A stretch of DNA of 64,000 nucleotides, from the NCBI RefSeq assembly GCF_002564025.1, contig NZ_PDJH01000001.1, positions 2,232,001-2,296,000 of the forward strand. Reading direction: 5' to 3'. Position numbers and translations under genes: made by a program. Each line of letters opens with the position of its first letter. The first letter of the stretch is position 1. The notes beneath the pieces are model-generated. The model was not told where the DNA came from and did no database searches. It saw nothing but the letters and a program-made list of their open reading frames with translations. This document shows positions 19,278 to 30,165 of this stretch, one piece after another. This DNA comes from Flavimobilis soli. GTDB taxonomy: Bacteria > Actinomycetota > Actinomycetes > Actinomycetales > Cellulomonadaceae.

Positions 19278-22157
19278 GTGTCCCTGCCAACTCCCGGCTC
19301 CGTCGCCGACCAGCACGGTCGGCCGCTCGATCAGGTGCGCCTGACCGGTATCCGAGCGAAGGGCTACCACGGCGTGCTCGACCACGAGCGTGCCGAGGGC
19401 CAGGTGTTCGTCGCGGACGTCGTCGTGCACCTCGACACCCGCCGCGCGGCGGCGGGCGACGACCTGTCTCTCACGCTCAGCTACGCGACGCTCGCGGAGC
19501 AGGTCGTCGAGGTCATCGAGGGACCGGCCGTCCAGCTCGTCGAGACGCTCGCCGAGCAGATCGCGTCGGTCGTCATGGACCACGCGATCGTCGGCGCGGT
19601 CGACGTGTTCGTGCACAAGCCGCACGCGCCCGTGCCTGTGCCGTTCGACGACGTCGTCGTCGCGGTGCACCGCGACCGGACGAAGCTGCCCGCCGCGCGG
19701 TTCGACCCGCAGGCCGAGCCGGCCGCGTCAGTCGCGTCGCTGCCGTCGCTGCGCGAGGAGCGCGCCCAGGAGCCCGTCGCCGAGCAGCTCGTGGCCGAGC
19801 AGCCCGTCGCCGTCGAGCCCGTCGTCGAGGCCGCCCCGGCCACGGTCGAGCTTCCTGCGGTCGACCGTGACGAGGAGGCGTACGCGGCGGACGCCGAGGC
19901 GCCCACGCGCGAGAGTGCCCTGACCGAGGACGCGCTGGGCGGCGGTCTCGGATCGCTCGGTGCCGGTGCGCTCGGCGCTGCTGCTTCCCTGGGCGGCGCG
20001 GCGCTGCCGGGTGGTGGCGCGTTCGGTGGCGGTGCTGCTCTTCCGGGCGTGAGCCGCTCGGGCGGCATGACGTTCCCGCCGAGCACCGACGACCTGGGTG
20101 CCCCGGTCCTGCCGACCGACGCGAGCCACGCCGCCGCTCCGGCGGCGGAGGAGCCCGTCGTCGGGCGCCGCTTCGACGTCGACCCTGCCGACGCGACGAT
20201 CGAGATGCCGATCACCCAGCTCGACGACGAGCCGGATGTCGTCGAGGGGCCTGCTCCCGAGCAGGCTGCTGCCGAGGCGCCCGTCGCTGAGGCAGCGCCC
20301 GAGGCCTTCGCGTACGCGCCCGTGGCCGACGAGCCGACGTTCCGCGACGAGCCCGCGCCCGCCGAGGCACCTGCTGACGCGTTCTCGCCCGTCGACGCCT
20401 CGGCCCTCGCCGAGAAGCCTGCGTCCGCGGACGACGCCGGGCTGGCCGACGCTGCTGCATCGGCCGACGGCTTTGCGCCTGTTCCGGCCTTCGCGCCGTC
20501 GGACGATCTCGTCCCCGCGCAGAACCTCGTCCCGGGCGAGCGCGCTGCGCCCGTCGAGGACGTCGCGCCCGTCCAGGACGTCGCGCCCGTCCAGGACGCC
20601 GCGCCCGTCCAGGACGTCGCGCCCGCCGAGGACGTCGCGCCCGCCGAGCCGGCCGAGCGCATCGTGACCCTGGCGGACATCCCGCGCCGCACTTCGGCGT
20701 TCGCCACCCTCCGGGAGCTCGACTCGTCGCCGACCGTCGCGCCGAGCGCTCCGGCCGTCGAGAGCACGCTCGTCGTCGACGACGCCCCCGTCGCGGAGTC
20801 GGCGGAGCCGGTCACCGAGATCGGCACACCGGCCGAGGGCGTGCCGCACGCTCACGCCGACGAGCAGGCCGAGCCCGCTGACGCCGCCCCTGAGCACGCC
20901 GCGGTCGACGAGGAGCCCGAGCTCATCCCCTTCCCGGAGGACGAGCCGGTCGCGCTCCTCGGTGCGCTCGAGTCCTGGAGCGTGCCCGGCGTCCAGCCCG
21001 CCGACGCGTCTGCCCCTGTCGCGGAACCCGAGGCTGACCCGGAGCCCTCCGCGCCCGCACCGGTCGAGACCCCCGGGCACCCGTTCGCGCCCGTGACGTC
21101 GCTCGATGAAGCGGCTCCGGCCGCTGAGCCCGCCCCGGCGGCAGAGATCCCCGGACACCCGTTCGCGCCGGTCACCGCACCTGAGCCCGACACGGCCCCC
21201 GACGCGCTCGCGGCTCCGGTTGAGGAGGCACCCGTCGCGGCGGTCCCCGCGCACCCGTTCGCGCCGGTCAACCCGCCCGAGGAGGCGGCCGCCGTCGAGG
21301 AGCCCCCGCTGTCGGAGCTCCCGCCGACCGACCACCCGTTCACGCCCGTGACCGCACCCGAGCTGGCCGACGCCGTGACCGACGTGCCGCTCGTCGCCGA
21401 GTCCACGGCGCACCCGTTCGCGCCGGTCACCGCCCCCGCGCCGCAGCACGTCCCCGACCTCGAGCCCGAGGACGAGCTCGTCGCGGTGCAGCCTGCACCC
21501 TCCGCAGCCCCGTCCGAGGCGCCGCACGAGCGTGACCGCATGGACGAGGTCCCGGCCGAGCCCGTGCGCGCCATCCTCGCGCTCGGCGCCAACCTCGGCG
21601 ACGCCCGCGAGACGCTGCGCCAGGCGGTCCGCGAGCTCGAGTCGTCCGGTGTCATCGACATCGAGGCGGTCGCGCCGCTCGCTCGGACCGCCGCTGTCGG
21701 TGGCCCCGAGCAGCCCGACTACCTCAACACGGTGATCATGGTCCGCACGCTCCTCGCGCCTCGCGAGCTGCTGCACCTGTGCCAGCACATCGAGCAGGTG
21801 CACGGCCGGGTCCGCACCGAGCACTGGGGACCGCGCACGCTCGACATCGACATCATCACGTACGGCCAGGTCACCGGCGTGACCGACGACCTCGAGCTCC
21901 CGCACCCGCGCGCGCACGAGCGCGCGTTCGTCCTGCAGCCGTGGGACCAGATCGAGCCCGGCGCCGTGCTGCCCGGTCTCGGCGGCGGCCCCGTCGACGC
22001 GCTCGCCGCGACCGCCCCGGACCGCCAGGGTGTGCGCTGGCTCGCGCTCGACTGGCTCGACGAGCAGCCCGGTGAGGGTGAGATCGAGGACGTGCCGCCG
22101 ACCCCGGCGCAGCCCACCGCCCCGACGCCGTTCTCCGAGGATGGCCCCGCGCAGTGA
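19278..22157 (+). CDS. FolB-FolK fusion with a giant disordered linker
   Basis: 959 residues from GTG 19278 behind GGAGG. Residues about 14-138 are dihydroneopterin aldolase (LTGIRAKGYHGVLDHERAEGQVFVADVV; SYATLAEQVVEVIEG; HKPHAPVPVPFDDV). Residues about 763-925 are hydroxymethyldihydropterin pyrophosphokinase (LALGANLGDARETL; YLNTVIMVRTLL; HGRVRTEHWGPRTLDIDIITYG; LPHPRAHERAFVLQPW). Between them lie about 620 Ala/Pro/Glu-rich residues without Cys. The stretch has APVQDV repeats and five HPF(A/T)PV units at nucleotides 21078, 21156, 21252, 21333 and 21411, about 26-32 residues apart. Both enzymatic steps are consecutive in folate synthesis, so fusion makes sense; the linker length is far beyond need. 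A frameshift or assembly join is unlikely because the frame is uninterrupted. Confidence 0.92.
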   Translation: MSLPTPGSVADQHGRPLDQVRLTGIRAKGYHGVLDHERAEGQVFVADVVVHLDTRRAAAGDDLSLTLSYATLAEQVVEVIEGPAVQLVETLAEQIASVVMDHAIVGAVDVFVHKPHAPVPVPFDDVVVAVHRDRTKLPAARFDPQAEPAASVASLPSLREERAQEPVAEQLVAEQPVAVEPVVEAAPATVELPAVDRDEEAYAADAEAPTRESALTEDALGGGLGSLGAGALGAAASLGGAALPGGGAFGGGAALPGVSRSGGMTFPPSTDDLGAPVLPTDASHAAAPAAEEPVVGRRFDVDPADATIEMPITQLDDEPDVVEGPAPEQAAAEAPVAEAAPEAFAYAPVADEPTFRDEPAPAEAPADAFSPVDASALAEKPASADDAGLADAAASADGFAPVPAFAPSDDLVPAQNLVPGERAAPVEDVAPVQDVAPVQDAAPVQDVAPAEDVAPAEPAERIVTLADIPRRTSAFATLRELDSSPTVAPSAPAVESTLVVDDAPVAESAEPVTEIGTPAEGVPHAHADEQAEPADAAPEHAAVDEEPELIPFPEDEPVALLGALESWSVPGVQPADASAPVAEPEADPEPSAPAPVETPGHPFAPVTSLDEAAPAAEPAPAAEIPGHPFAPVTAPEPDTAPDALAAPVEEAPVAAVPAHPFAPVNPPEEAAAVEEPPLSELPPTDHPFTPVTAPELADAVTDVPLVAESTAHPFAPVTAPAPQHVPDLEPEDELVAVQPAPSAAPSEAPHERDRMDEVPAEPVRAILALGANLGDARETLRQAVRELESSGVIDIEAVAPLARTAAVGGPEQPDYLNTVIMVRTLLAPRELLHLCQHIEQVHGRVRTEHWGPRTLDIDIITYGQVTGVTDDLELPHPRAHERAFVLQPWDQIEPGAVLPGLGGGPVDALAATAPDRQGVRWLALDWLDEQPGEGEIEDVPPTPAQPTAPTPFSEDGPAQ

Positions 22158-22654
22158 CTCGCGGTGTGCGCCTGCGGTGGCTCGTCGTCGTGGCGCTCGT
22201 GGTCACGGCGCTCGGCTGGTTGGTCCTCGACCAGGCGCGAGGCCGCGGCAGCATGCCGTCGCCCGTGCGCTGGCCGGTGCACCTGGGCCTCGCGCTGCTG
22301 AGCGTCGCGGTCGTCGTCGCCGGCCTGCAGGTGCGCGCGTACCTGCGGGGGCGCAAGCCCTCCCTCGGCGGTCTGCGCGCGGCGCGGACGCTCGTCCTCG
22401 CGCAGGCGGCCGCGCTCTCCGGCGCGGGGTTGACGGGCTGGTACGCGGCCCAGGCGCTCCTCGTCGTCGGTGACCTCGGCTACGAGCCGATGCGCGACCG
22501 CGCGATCGGGGCAGGCGCCGCGGCGCTGCTGTCCGTGGCTCTCACGGTTGCCGGGTGCGTCGTCGAACGCTGGTGCCGCATCGCGTCGCCGCACGACGAC
22601 GACCTCGACGGCCCCGCCAGCACGGGCCCCGAGCCGGACGGTCAGCCCGCCTGA
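22154..22654 (+). CDS. DUF3180 membrane protein
   Basis: 166 residues; the GTG overlaps the folK stop. Four hydrophobic segments at about 9-24, 43-62, 82-105 and 120-140 predict an integral membrane protein with a short acidic tail. Position after folK and before PH-domain genes is the usual place of DUF3180 proteins in actinobacteria. No catalytic motif is seen and the role is unknown. The 180 bases after it (22655-22834) contain no gene I can support. Confidence 0.8.
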   Translation: MTRGVRLRWLVVVALVVTALGWLVLDQARGRGSMPSPVRWPVHLGLALLSVAVVVAGLQVRAYLRGRKPSLGGLRAARTLVLAQAAALSGAGLTGWYAAQALLVVGDLGYEPMRDRAIGAGAAALLSVALTVAGCVVERWCRIASPHDDDLDGPASTGPEPDGQPA

Positions 22655-22834
22655 GCGGACGCGTCCGACGAAAGGGCGGCGCGCCGCCCGGTTGCTCGTG
22701 GCACCTGTCGCAAGGCGAGACGGTGGGGCGGTGGCTCGGGCTGCCAGCTGCGCGGTGGGCGGCGTCGCGCTCGCCCGGGCTGCTGCGCAGGGCCGACGAC
22801 TGGACCTCGGGCACGACGGTGGGAGGATGGGCGC

Positions 22835-23359
22835 ATGACCACGGAGCAGACTCCCACGAGCGAGCACGTCACGATCTCGACCAGCCCGTTCGACCCTGAC
22901 GGCATCGCCTGGCAGCGGGTCTCCCTGCGCCTCGTCACCGCCCGCCAGATCATCGCCGCGATCTTCCTCGGCCTGCCGACGATCGCCGCCGCGGTCGTCG
23001 CGGTGCTCGTGACGCCGTGGGTGTGGATCGGCGCCGGTGCCGTCGGCCTCGTGTGGCTCTGGGTCGCCATCATCATCTGGCGGCAGGTCCGCGCGATCGG
23101 CTACGTCGAGCGCGAGGACGACCTCCTGCTGCGCAAGGGCGTCATGTTCCGCTCGCTCGTCGTCGTGCCGTACGGCCGCATGCAGTACGTCGACGTGACC
23201 GCGGGCCCGCTCGCGCGCGCCCTCGGCATCGCGTCCGTCCAGCTGCACACCGCCGCGCCGGGCACCGACGCCACGATCGACGGGCTCGAGCCCGCCGAGG
23301 CGGCTCGCCTGCGCGACCGGCTCGCGTCGCGCGGCGAGGCCCAGCTGGCGGGGCTGTGA
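22835..23359 (+). CDS. Membrane PH-domain protein (bPH2, YdbS-like)
   Basis: 174 residues. Two membrane segments (about 37-57 and 61-78) are followed by a bacterial PH domain (RAIGYVEREDDLLLRKGVMFRSLVVVPYGRMQYVDVTAGPLARALGIASVQLHTA), with the R-x-Q-x-V-D hallmark of the bPH2 family. GGAGGATGGGCGC precedes the ATG. It overlaps the next, larger PH gene by 4 bases. The pair corresponds to YdbS/YdbT of Bacillus, linked there to antimicrobial-compound tolerance; the function here is not known. Confidence 0.85.
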   Translation: MTTEQTPTSEHVTISTSPFDPDGIAWQRVSLRLVTARQIIAAIFLGLPTIAAAVVAVLVTPWVWIGAGAVGLVWLWVAIIIWRQVRAIGYVEREDDLLLRKGVMFRSLVVVPYGRMQYVDVTAGPLARALGIASVQLHTAAPGTDATIDGLEPAEAARLRDRLASRGEAQLAGL

Positions 23360-24879
23360 GCGTGGCGGGACCCGAGACGCCGCCCGCGACCGACCTGCAG
23401 GAGAACGAGGCCGGGCTGTCCTGGCGGCGCATGCACCCGGTCACGCCGGTCGTGCGTGGCTGGGCCGTGATCGTCGCCCTGGTGTTCGTCGTCGCCAACA
23501 ACATCGGCGACAACTTCGGCGAGGCCGGCGAGGCGGTCCAGGACCTCGGCTTCGGCATCGTCGCGCTCGTCGTCGCGGCCATCCTGCTCGTCGTCTTCGC
23601 GTACTGCGCGATCGCGTGGCGGATGATGCGCTACGCCGTCGGCCCCGACGCCGTGCACCTGCACAAGGGCGTCCTGTTCCGGCAGCAGCGCCAGGCGCGG
23701 CTCGACCGCATCCAGGCGATCGACGTCGTCCAGCCGGTGCTCGCGCGCATCTTCCAGCTCGGCGAGCTGCGCATCGAGGTCGCCGGTGGTGCGGACTCGA
23801 CCGTCGCGATCGGCTTCCTCAAGATGTCCGACGCGAACGAGCTGCGCGCCGAGCTGCTCGCCCGCGCCGCGGGCGTCGAGCTCGTCGAGGGCGAGGCCGC
23901 CCCCGTCGCACCGGAGGAGAGCGTCCTCGACGTGCCGTTCGGCATGCTCATCGGCTCGATCCTGCGCACGTGGGCGCTCCCGATGTTCGTGCTCGTGCTG
24001 ATCGGCATCGGCGTCGTCGTCGTCATCAGCGGGCAGTGGAGCGCGCTGTTCTCGTTCATCCCCGCGATCTTCGGTTTCGGCAGCTACCTCGCCGGGCGGT
24101 TCTTCGGCGAGGCGAACTTCACGGCCGCCGTCTCCCCGGACGGCATCCGGTTGCGCTCGGGCCTGCTCGAGACGCGTGCCCAGACCATCCCGCCCGGCCG
24201 CGTCCAGGCCCTGCGGCTGCGCCAGCCGCTGCTGTGGCGGCGCAAGGACTGGTGGCGCGTCGACGTGACGATCGCCGGGTACTTCGGGGGCGCGGAGGCG
24301 GCCAAGACGACGTCGAACCTGCTGCTGCCGGTCGGTGACCGCCGCGCGGCGCTCGACGCGATGTGGCTCGTGCTGCCGGACCTCGGCGTCCAGGACCCGC
24401 TCGGCCTCCTGGAGGAAGCGTTCACGGGCTCGGGCGCGAGCGAGCGCTTCGTGACGAGCCCGCGCGCGGCGCGGTGGCTCGACCCGTGGAGCTGGCGCCG
24501 CAACGGTTACGCCGTCACGGGCCGCGGCCTGGTCATCCGCACGGGTCGGTTCACGCGCTCGGTCGTGCTCGTGCCGCACGAGCGCACCCAGTCGCTCGCC
24601 CTCCAGCAGGGGCCGCTGCAGCGTCGTCTCGGCCTCACGAGCTTCGCCCTGCATGTCTCGGCCGGCCCGGTCGTCCCGGCCGTCCCGCACCTCGCGGACG
24701 CCGACGCCGCACGCCTGCTCCTCGAGCAGGACGACCGCGCCCGCACCGCCCGCCTGGGCACAGGACCGGAGCAGTGGATGCGCCAGATCGCGGTGCCCGC
24801 GCTCGACGCGGCGTCGCCCGCAGCGCCCGACGCTGCGCCGCCCGCAGCGCCTGACTCGGACGGGGGCGCACCGCAGTGA
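23356..24879 (+). CDS. Multi-PH-domain membrane protein (YdbT-like)
   Basis: 507 residues from GTG 23356 (GTGA overlap). Hydrophobic pairs near residues 28-48 and 62-84, then 200-225 and 230-250 separate three bPH2 domains: [85 protein letters not shown]; and [35 protein letters not shown]. Each has the Arg-x-Gln core. It probably forms a membrane complex with its partner upstream. The ligand is unknown. Its stop overlaps the DUF2520 gene. Confidence 0.85.
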   Translation: MSVAGPETPPATDLQENEAGLSWRRMHPVTPVVRGWAVIVALVFVVANNIGDNFGEAGEAVQDLGFGIVALVVAAILLVVFAYCAIAWRMMRYAVGPDAVHLHKGVLFRQQRQARLDRIQAIDVVQPVLARIFQLGELRIEVAGGADSTVAIGFLKMSDANELRAELLARAAGVELVEGEAAPVAPEESVLDVPFGMLIGSILRTWALPMFVLVLIGIGVVVVISGQWSALFSFIPAIFGFGSYLAGRFFGEANFTAAVSPDGIRLRSGLLETRAQTIPPGRVQALRLRQPLLWRRKDWWRVDVTIAGYFGGAEAAKTTSNLLLPVGDRRAALDAMWLVLPDLGVQDPLGLLEEAFTGSGASERFVTSPRAARWLDPWSWRRNGYAVTGRGLVIRTGRFTRSVVLVPHERTQSLALQQGPLQRRLGLTSFALHVSAGPVVPAVPHLADADAARLLLEQDDRARTARLGTGPEQWMRQIAVPALDAASPAAPDAAPPAAPDSDGGAPQ

Positions 24880-25844
24880 CGCAGTCCCAGCGGCCCGGCC
24901 GGCTCGGGGTCGGGATCGTCGGGGCGGGCCGCGTGGGCGCCGTGCTCGGCTCCGCGCTCCGCTCGGTCGGGCACACGGTCGTCGGCGCGTCCGGCGTCTC
25001 CGAGGCGTCCCGCGACCGGATCGAGGCGCTCCTGCCCGGAGTGCCCGTGCTCGAGGTCCCCGAGGTCGTGCGGCGCAGCCAGCTCGTCCTGCTCACGGTG
25101 CCCGACGACGCGCTCGCCGACCTCGTGTCCGGCCTCGCAGCGCTCGGCGCCTGGCAGGCAGGGCAGATCGTCGTGCACACGTCGGGCCGCTACGGCACCG
25201 ACGTCCTCGCGCCTGCCGCAGCGGGCGGAGCGATCGCTCTTGCGCTCCACCCCGCGATGGCCTTCACGGGCACGTCGCTCGACCTCGCGCGCCTCGAGGG
25301 CGCGGCGTTCGCGGTGACCTCCGCGCCGATGGTCGCGCCGATCGGGCAGGCGCTCGTCGTCGAGCTCGGCGGCGAGCCCGTCGTCCTCGACGAGAGCCGG
25401 CGCGGGCTGTACCACGCGGCCCTCGCGCACGCGTCCAACCACCTCGTCGTCCTGCTCGCGCAGGCCGCGCAGGCGCTCGGCGTCGCGGGCGTCGAGGACC
25501 CGGGGCGCATGCTCGCACCGCTCGTCCACGCGAGCCTCGAGAGCGCGCTGCGTGCGGCCGACGTCGGCGACGCGGCGCAGCCCCCGAGCGCGGGCGACCC
25601 GGGCGCGATCGCCGCCCTCACCGGACCCGTGTCGCGCGGCGACGTCGGCACGGTCCGCGAGCACCTCGAGGTCCTCGCCGACCTCGCAGCGGACGAGGAC
25701 GCCCTCGACGTCGTCGAGAGCTACCGCGCCCTGAGCCGGGCCGCGACGCAGCGCGCCCTCGGCGTCGGGCGCATCGACCCGGACCAGGCGCGAGCGCTGC
25801 TCGACGCCCTGAACGAACCAGCACCACCGGAGGACCGCTCATGA
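24876..25844 (+). CDS. Rossmann-like/DUF2520 oxidoreductase-type protein
   Basis: 322 residues; GTG overlaps the previous stop and its own stop overlaps panC. The N-terminal NAD(P) loop is [18 protein letters not shown], with LLTVPDDAL as the next strand and HTSGRYG. The C-terminal helical DUF2520 domain has LHPAMAFTG and [14 protein letters not shown]. The fold resembles ketopantoate reductase and 6-phosphogluconate dehydrogenases. Tight coupling to panC makes a step in pantothenate or CoA metabolism plausible, but that is inference; the reaction is not established from sequence. Confidence 0.85.
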   Translation: MTQSQRPGRLGVGIVGAGRVGAVLGSALRSVGHTVVGASGVSEASRDRIEALLPGVPVLEVPEVVRRSQLVLLTVPDDALADLVSGLAALGAWQAGQIVVHTSGRYGTDVLAPAAAGGAIALALHPAMAFTGTSLDLARLEGAAFAVTSAPMVAPIGQALVVELGGEPVVLDESRRGLYHAALAHASNHLVVLLAQAAQALGVAGVEDPGRMLAPLVHASLESALRAADVGDAAQPPSAGDPGAIAALTGPVSRGDVGTVREHLEVLADLAADEDALDVVESYRALSRAATQRALGVGRIDPDQARALLDALNEPAPPEDRS

Positions 25845-26755
25845 CCACCATCGCCCGCACGCGCGCCGAGCTCGACGAGGCGCTGTGGGCGCCCGAGGAG
25901 CTCGCCGGCCTCGACCTCGACGACGTCGGCGACGAGACCGCGCCGCGCCGCGCCGTCGTCATGACGATGGGCGCCCTGCACGACGGGCACCTGTCGCTCG
26001 TCCGCGCGGCGCGCGAGGCCGTCGGGCCCGACGGCCAGGTCGTCGTGACGATCTTCGTCAACCCGTTGCAGTTCGGGCCGGGCGAGGACTTCGACGCGTA
26101 CCCGCGCGACCTCGACAAGGACGTGCGCATGCTCGAGTCGGCCGGCGCGAAGGGCCGGGTCGACGTCGTCTTCGCGCCGAGCGACGAGGAGATGTACCCG
26201 TCCGGGCCGATCGTCCGCGTGACTGCCGGCTCGATCGGCGAGGTGCTCGAGGGCGCGATCCGTCCCGGCCACTTCGACGGCGTGCTGACGGTCGTCCTCA
26301 AGCTGCTCAACCTCACGGCGCCCGACGTCGCGGTGTTCGGCGAGAAGGACGCGCAGCAGCTCCTCGCGGTCCGACGCATGGTCCTCGACCTCGACCTGCC
26401 GGTCGAGATCCTCGGCGTCCCGATCGTGCGGCAGGAGGACGGGCTCGCCCTGTCGTCGCGCAACGCGTACCTGTCCGACGACGAGCGGTCGCAGGCCCTC
26501 GCCCTGTCCGCGGCGCTGCGCGCGGGTTCCGCGGTTGCCGCGCAGGGCGCGGACGCGGTCCGCGCCGCGGCCCAGGCGGTGCTCGACGACGCCGGGATCT
26601 CCGCCGACTACCTCGCGCTCGTCGACGCGACTACCGTGGAGGAGGTGCCCTCGGACTTCTCCGGCCCGGCGCGTCTCCTCGTGGCTGCTCGCGTGGGTAC
26701 CACCCGACTGATCGACAACACGGCCGTCGACCTGCGCGGGCCTGCACAGGCCTGA
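25841..26755 (+). CDS. panC: Pantothenate synthetase
   Basis: 304 residues. It joins pantoate and beta-alanine with ATP. Class I nucleotidyl-transfer motifs: [17 protein letters not shown] (HxGH), [57 protein letters not shown] (KMSKS-like position). ATG overlaps the upstream stop (ATGA). Upstream of panD, so both precursors meet here. Confidence 0.96.
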   Translation: MTTIARTRAELDEALWAPEELAGLDLDDVGDETAPRRAVVMTMGALHDGHLSLVRAAREAVGPDGQVVVTIFVNPLQFGPGEDFDAYPRDLDKDVRMLESAGAKGRVDVVFAPSDEEMYPSGPIVRVTAGSIGEVLEGAIRPGHFDGVLTVVLKLLNLTAPDVAVFGEKDAQQLLAVRRMVLDLDLPVEILGVPIVRQEDGLALSSRNAYLSDDERSQALALSAALRAGSAVAAQGADAVRAAAQAVLDDAGISADYLALVDATTVEEVPSDFSGPARLLVAARVGTTRLIDNTAVDLRGPAQA

Positions 26756-26781
26756 CTCGCCGCGTCCGTGGAAGGACACTG

Positions 26782-27258
26782 ATGAACACCACCCCTCCGG
26801 CCTCGCTGATGCGCCCGATGATGATCGCGAAGATCCACCGGGCGACCGTCACGCAGGCGGACCTCCACTACGTCGGCTCGATCACGGTCGACGCCGACCT
26901 GCTCCGGGCGGCCGACCTGATCGCGGGCCAGCAGGTCGACGTCGTCGACGTCACGAACGGCTCCCGCCTGACGACGTACGTCATCCCGGGCGAGCCCGGC
27001 TCTGGCCAGATCTGCATCAACGGCGCCGCCGCGCACCTCGTCCACCCGGGCGACGTCGTCATCCTCATCGCCTACGGGTCGATGAACGACGCCGACGCGC
27101 GCACCTTCATGCCGCACGTCGTCTTCGTCGACGCGGACAACCGCATCGTCGAGGTCAACGAGGAGCCGGGCCAGGTGCCCGACGGCTACGGCCTCGAGGC
27201 GTCCGGCCTGCCGATCGCGGGCTTCCAGCACCCGGTCGCCCCGGCGGACCTGTCGTGA
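26782..27258 (+). CDS. panD: Aspartate 1-decarboxylase
   Basis: 158 residues, pyruvoyl enzyme that makes beta-alanine. The self-cleavage site is in [14 protein letters not shown] (Gly-Ser, about residues 32-33), which yields the pyruvoyl chain; [41 protein letters not shown] is the core. The C-terminus is about 20 residues longer than in E. coli, as in other actinobacteria. GGAAGGA lies upstream. Its stop overlaps nadB. Confidence 0.96.
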   Translation: MNTTPPASLMRPMMIAKIHRATVTQADLHYVGSITVDADLLRAADLIAGQQVDVVDVTNGSRLTTYVIPGEPGSGQICINGAAAHLVHPGDVVILIAYGSMNDADARTFMPHVVFVDADNRIVEVNEEPGQVPDGYGLEASGLPIAGFQHPVAPADLS

Positions 27259-29000
27259 CCGGGCCGGTGCTCGCGCGCCGGCTCGAAGCGCCCCAGCCGG
27301 GCTGGACGGCGCACGCTGACGTGGTGGTCGTGGGGTCGGGCATCGCGGGGCTGACGGCGGCGCTCGAGCTGCGTTCGCGGCTCGGCGAGTCCGGGCGTGT
27401 GCTGCTCGTGACGAAGGGGGAGCTGTCGTCGGGCTCGACCGTGTGGGCGCAGGGCGGCATCGCGGCTGCTCTGGACCCGACGGACTCTCCCCAGGCGCAC
27501 CTCGAGGACACCCTCGTCGCGGGCGTCGGGGTGTGCGACCGCACCGCGGTCGAGGTCCTCGTGACCGAGGGCCCGGACCGGGTGCGCGAGCTCGTCGCGC
27601 TCGGCGCGCGTTTCGACCGCGCCCCGGGAGGCGACATCGCGCTGACCCGTGAGGGCGGGCACCACGCGGACCGCATCGCGCACGCGGGCGGCGACGCGAC
27701 GGGTGCCGAGATCTCGCGGGCGCTGCTCGCGCAGCTCGACGCGGTCGTGTCGGACCCGGGCATCGACGTGATCGAGCACGCGCTCGTCCTCGACCTGCTC
27801 CAGGGTGAGCCGACGCGCGACGCGGACGGCAACGAGGTCCCCGGCGCGGTCGCCGGGGTGACCTTGCACGTCATCGGTGAGGGGCAGCGCGACGGCGTCG
27901 GCGCCGTCCTCGCGCCTGCGGTCGTCCTCGCGACCGGTGGCATCGGCCAGGTCTACCGCTCCTCGACGAACCCGGTGCAGGCCACGGGCGACGGCGACGC
28001 GCTCGCCCTGCGCGCGGGCGCCGTCCTGGGCGACGTCGAGTTCGTGCAGTTCCACCCGACCGTGCTGTGGCTCGGCTCGGGCATGCGCGGCCAGCTCCCG
28101 CTCATCTCGGAGGCCGTGCGCGGCGAGGGCGCGTGGCTCGTCGACATCGACGGCGTGCGCTTCATGCCGGACGTGCACCCGATGGCGGAGCTCGCCCCGC
28201 GCGACGTCGTCGCGCACGCGATCGTCGAGCGCCTCAAGGTGACCGACGCGAACCACGTGTTCCTCGATGCCCGTCACCTCGGCGCGGACTTCCTGCGGGA
28301 GCGGTTCCCGACGATCACGGACCGCCTCGCGGAGCACGGCATCGACTGGACGACGGACCTCGTGCCCGTCGCGCCGGCACAGCACTACCACTCGGGCGGC
28401 GTCGTCACGGACCTGCACGGGCGCACGAACGTGCCCGGTCTGTACGCGGTCGGCGAGGTCGCGTGCACGGGCGTGCACGGCGCGAACCGCCTCGCGTCCA
28501 ACTCCCTCCTCGAGGGCCTCGTCTTCGCGCACCGCGCGGCCGCCGACGTCGTGGACGGGCTCCGTTCGGGGCGCCTCGCCCCGCTCGAGCCGGTCGAGTA
28601 CGAGGGCCCGGTCGCGCTCGTGCCTGCGGCGATGCGCTCTCGCATCCAGCGGGCGGCGGCGTTCGGGCCGGGTGTCGTGCGCTCTCGCGACGGTCTCGTG
28701 GAGTCCCTCGACCGTCTCGGGGCCGTGCCGATCGACGGCGGTCCGCGTCCGGCGGGCGTCGTCGACGCGCACCCGCAGGTCGCCGAGTGGGAGACGACGA
28801 ACCTCCACCAGCTCGCGACCGTGCTCGCGGTGACGGCGCTCGAGCGGACGGAGTCGCGCGGCGGCCACTTCCGCACGGACTTCCCCGAGCAGGACGACGC
28901 GTGGCGCGTCCGTGTCGAGGTGCGACTCGACACGGAGGGACGTGTCGTCGTCGAGCACCGGGACGTCGTGAGGGCTGACGCCGTCGGCCAGGGTGTGTGA
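27255..29000 (+). CDS. nadB: L-aspartate oxidase
   Basis: 581 residues, FAD enzyme that oxidises aspartate to iminoaspartate, first step of de novo NAD synthesis. The FAD loop is [20 protein letters not shown] (about 25-40); [100 protein letters not shown] are diagnostic. GTG start overlaps panD. The partner quinolinate synthase NadA is not in this window; nadC follows after one inserted gene. Confidence 0.95.
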   Translation: MTGPVLARRLEAPQPGWTAHADVVVVGSGIAGLTAALELRSRLGESGRVLLVTKGELSSGSTVWAQGGIAAALDPTDSPQAHLEDTLVAGVGVCDRTAVEVLVTEGPDRVRELVALGARFDRAPGGDIALTREGGHHADRIAHAGGDATGAEISRALLAQLDAVVSDPGIDVIEHALVLDLLQGEPTRDADGNEVPGAVAGVTLHVIGEGQRDGVGAVLAPAVVLATGGIGQVYRSSTNPVQATGDGDALALRAGAVLGDVEFVQFHPTVLWLGSGMRGQLPLISEAVRGEGAWLVDIDGVRFMPDVHPMAELAPRDVVAHAIVERLKVTDANHVFLDARHLGADFLRERFPTITDRLAEHGIDWTTDLVPVAPAQHYHSGGVVTDLHGRTNVPGLYAVGEVACTGVHGANRLASNSLLEGLVFAHRAAADVVDGLRSGRLAPLEPVEYEGPVALVPAAMRSRIQRAAAFGPGVVRSRDGLVESLDRLGAVPIDGGPRPAGVVDAHPQVAEWETTNLHQLATVLAVTALERTESRGGHFRTDFPEQDDAWRVRVEVRLDTEGRVVVEHRDVVRADAVGQGV

Positions 29001-29060
29001 CCTGCGCCTCCGAGGAGGCTTGTCGTCGCGCCCGTGCCACATTCCGGACATACTGATGAG

Positions 29061-30122
29061 ATGGCACGCAGCCGGAGCGGCCCGACGCCGGCGCCCAGCA
29101 CGGGTGCCAGCAGACCGGACGCGGTGCGGCGCCCCGGAGGCGGCGCACCGCGGCGCTCGGACGTGCGCCTGCGCGTGCTCCGCCTCCTGATCGCCCTCCT
29201 CGTCGTGGGGGCGAGCGCCGCAGTGTCGTATCTCGTCGCCGAGCAGCTCGGCCTCGTCGTGACGGTCGAGCGGCGCGGTGAGCCCGTGGCACCTGCCCCG
29301 CAGGGGAGCGGGAGCCTCGACGCGGCGTCCGGCAGCCTGGCAGCGGCGGGGGAGCCCGGCGCCGGCGGGCGCGGCACGGGCAGCGGCGGCGCGGGCAGCG
29401 AGGACGCCGACACGGACGACGAAGCCGGGGCGCAGGCTCTGTTCGCAGGGGCGACCGGAGCGACAGCCGAGCCCCCGCCCGGAACCCCCGACGGCGCCAA
29501 GGCCGGGGCGAAGACCCTCGCCGCCTGGCTCGCCGCCGCGACCGCGGACGTGAGCTCCCCCGACAGCCTCACGGTGGTCGTCAACAAGCAGCGCCCACTG
29601 GCCCCGGAGGACTTCGAGCCGTCGGACCTCGTCCCGGTCTCAGGCAGCCAGGTGCGGCTGCGCGCCGAGGCGGCCGAGGCCCTCGCGGACCTGAGGGAGG
29701 CGGCCGCCAAGGCGGACGTGCCGATCGGGGTCCACAGCGCCTACCGCTCGTACGACGAGCAGGCGCGGACGTTCCAGGGGTGGGTCGACCAGCTCGGCGA
29801 GGAGCGCGCGACGGCGCGGTCGGCCCGTCCCGGCCACTCCGAGCACCAGACGGGCCTCGCGGTCGACGTCGTCGCAGCGACGGGTGCGTGCGGCACGATG
29901 GGCTGCTTCGGCAAGACGCCGCAGGCGCGCTGGCTCGCGGAGCACGCGCACGAGCACGGTTGGGTCGTGCGGTACCAGAAGGGCGCCGAGGAGGTCACGG
30001 GGTACGACGCCGAGCCGTGGCACCTGAGGTACGTCGGCGTCGAGATGGCGCGTCTCGCGTACGAGTCGGGCGCGACGTCGCTCGAGACGATGTTCGGGCT
30101 CCCGGCAGCGCCGGACTACTGA
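29061..30122 (+). CDS. Membrane-anchored D-Ala-D-Ala carboxypeptidase (peptidase M15B, VanY-like)
   Basis: 353 residues. One membrane segment (LRLLIALLVVGASAAVSYLV) follows a basic N-terminus; a low-complexity Gly/Ala/Asp linker leads to the M15 domain. Zinc-site motifs are HSAYRSYDEQ, RPGHSEHQTGLAVDV (His and Asp) and EPWHLRYVG (His). It should remove terminal D-Ala from peptidoglycan stems outside the membrane. ATG 29061 is chosen because CATACT (29049-29054) lies 6 bases upstream; GTG 29034 would add 9 residues. It interrupts nadB and nadC, so it looks like a lineage-specific insertion. Confidence 0.87.
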   Translation: MARSRSGPTPAPSTGASRPDAVRRPGGGAPRRSDVRLRVLRLLIALLVVGASAAVSYLVAEQLGLVVTVERRGEPVAPAPQGSGSLDAASGSLAAAGEPGAGGRGTGSGGAGSEDADTDDEAGAQALFAGATGATAEPPPGTPDGAKAGAKTLAAWLAAATADVSSPDSLTVVVNKQRPLAPEDFEPSDLVPVSGSQVRLRAEAAEALADLREAAAKADVPIGVHSAYRSYDEQARTFQGWVDQLGEERATARSARPGHSEHQTGLAVDVVAATGACGTMGCFGKTPQARWLAEHAHEHGWVVRYQKGAEEVTGYDAEPWHLRYVGVEMARLAYESGATSLETMFGLPAAPDY

Positions 30123-30165
30123 GCGGTGCCCGCGGAGGCGGCCTGCGCCCCGGTAGCGTGGGCCC

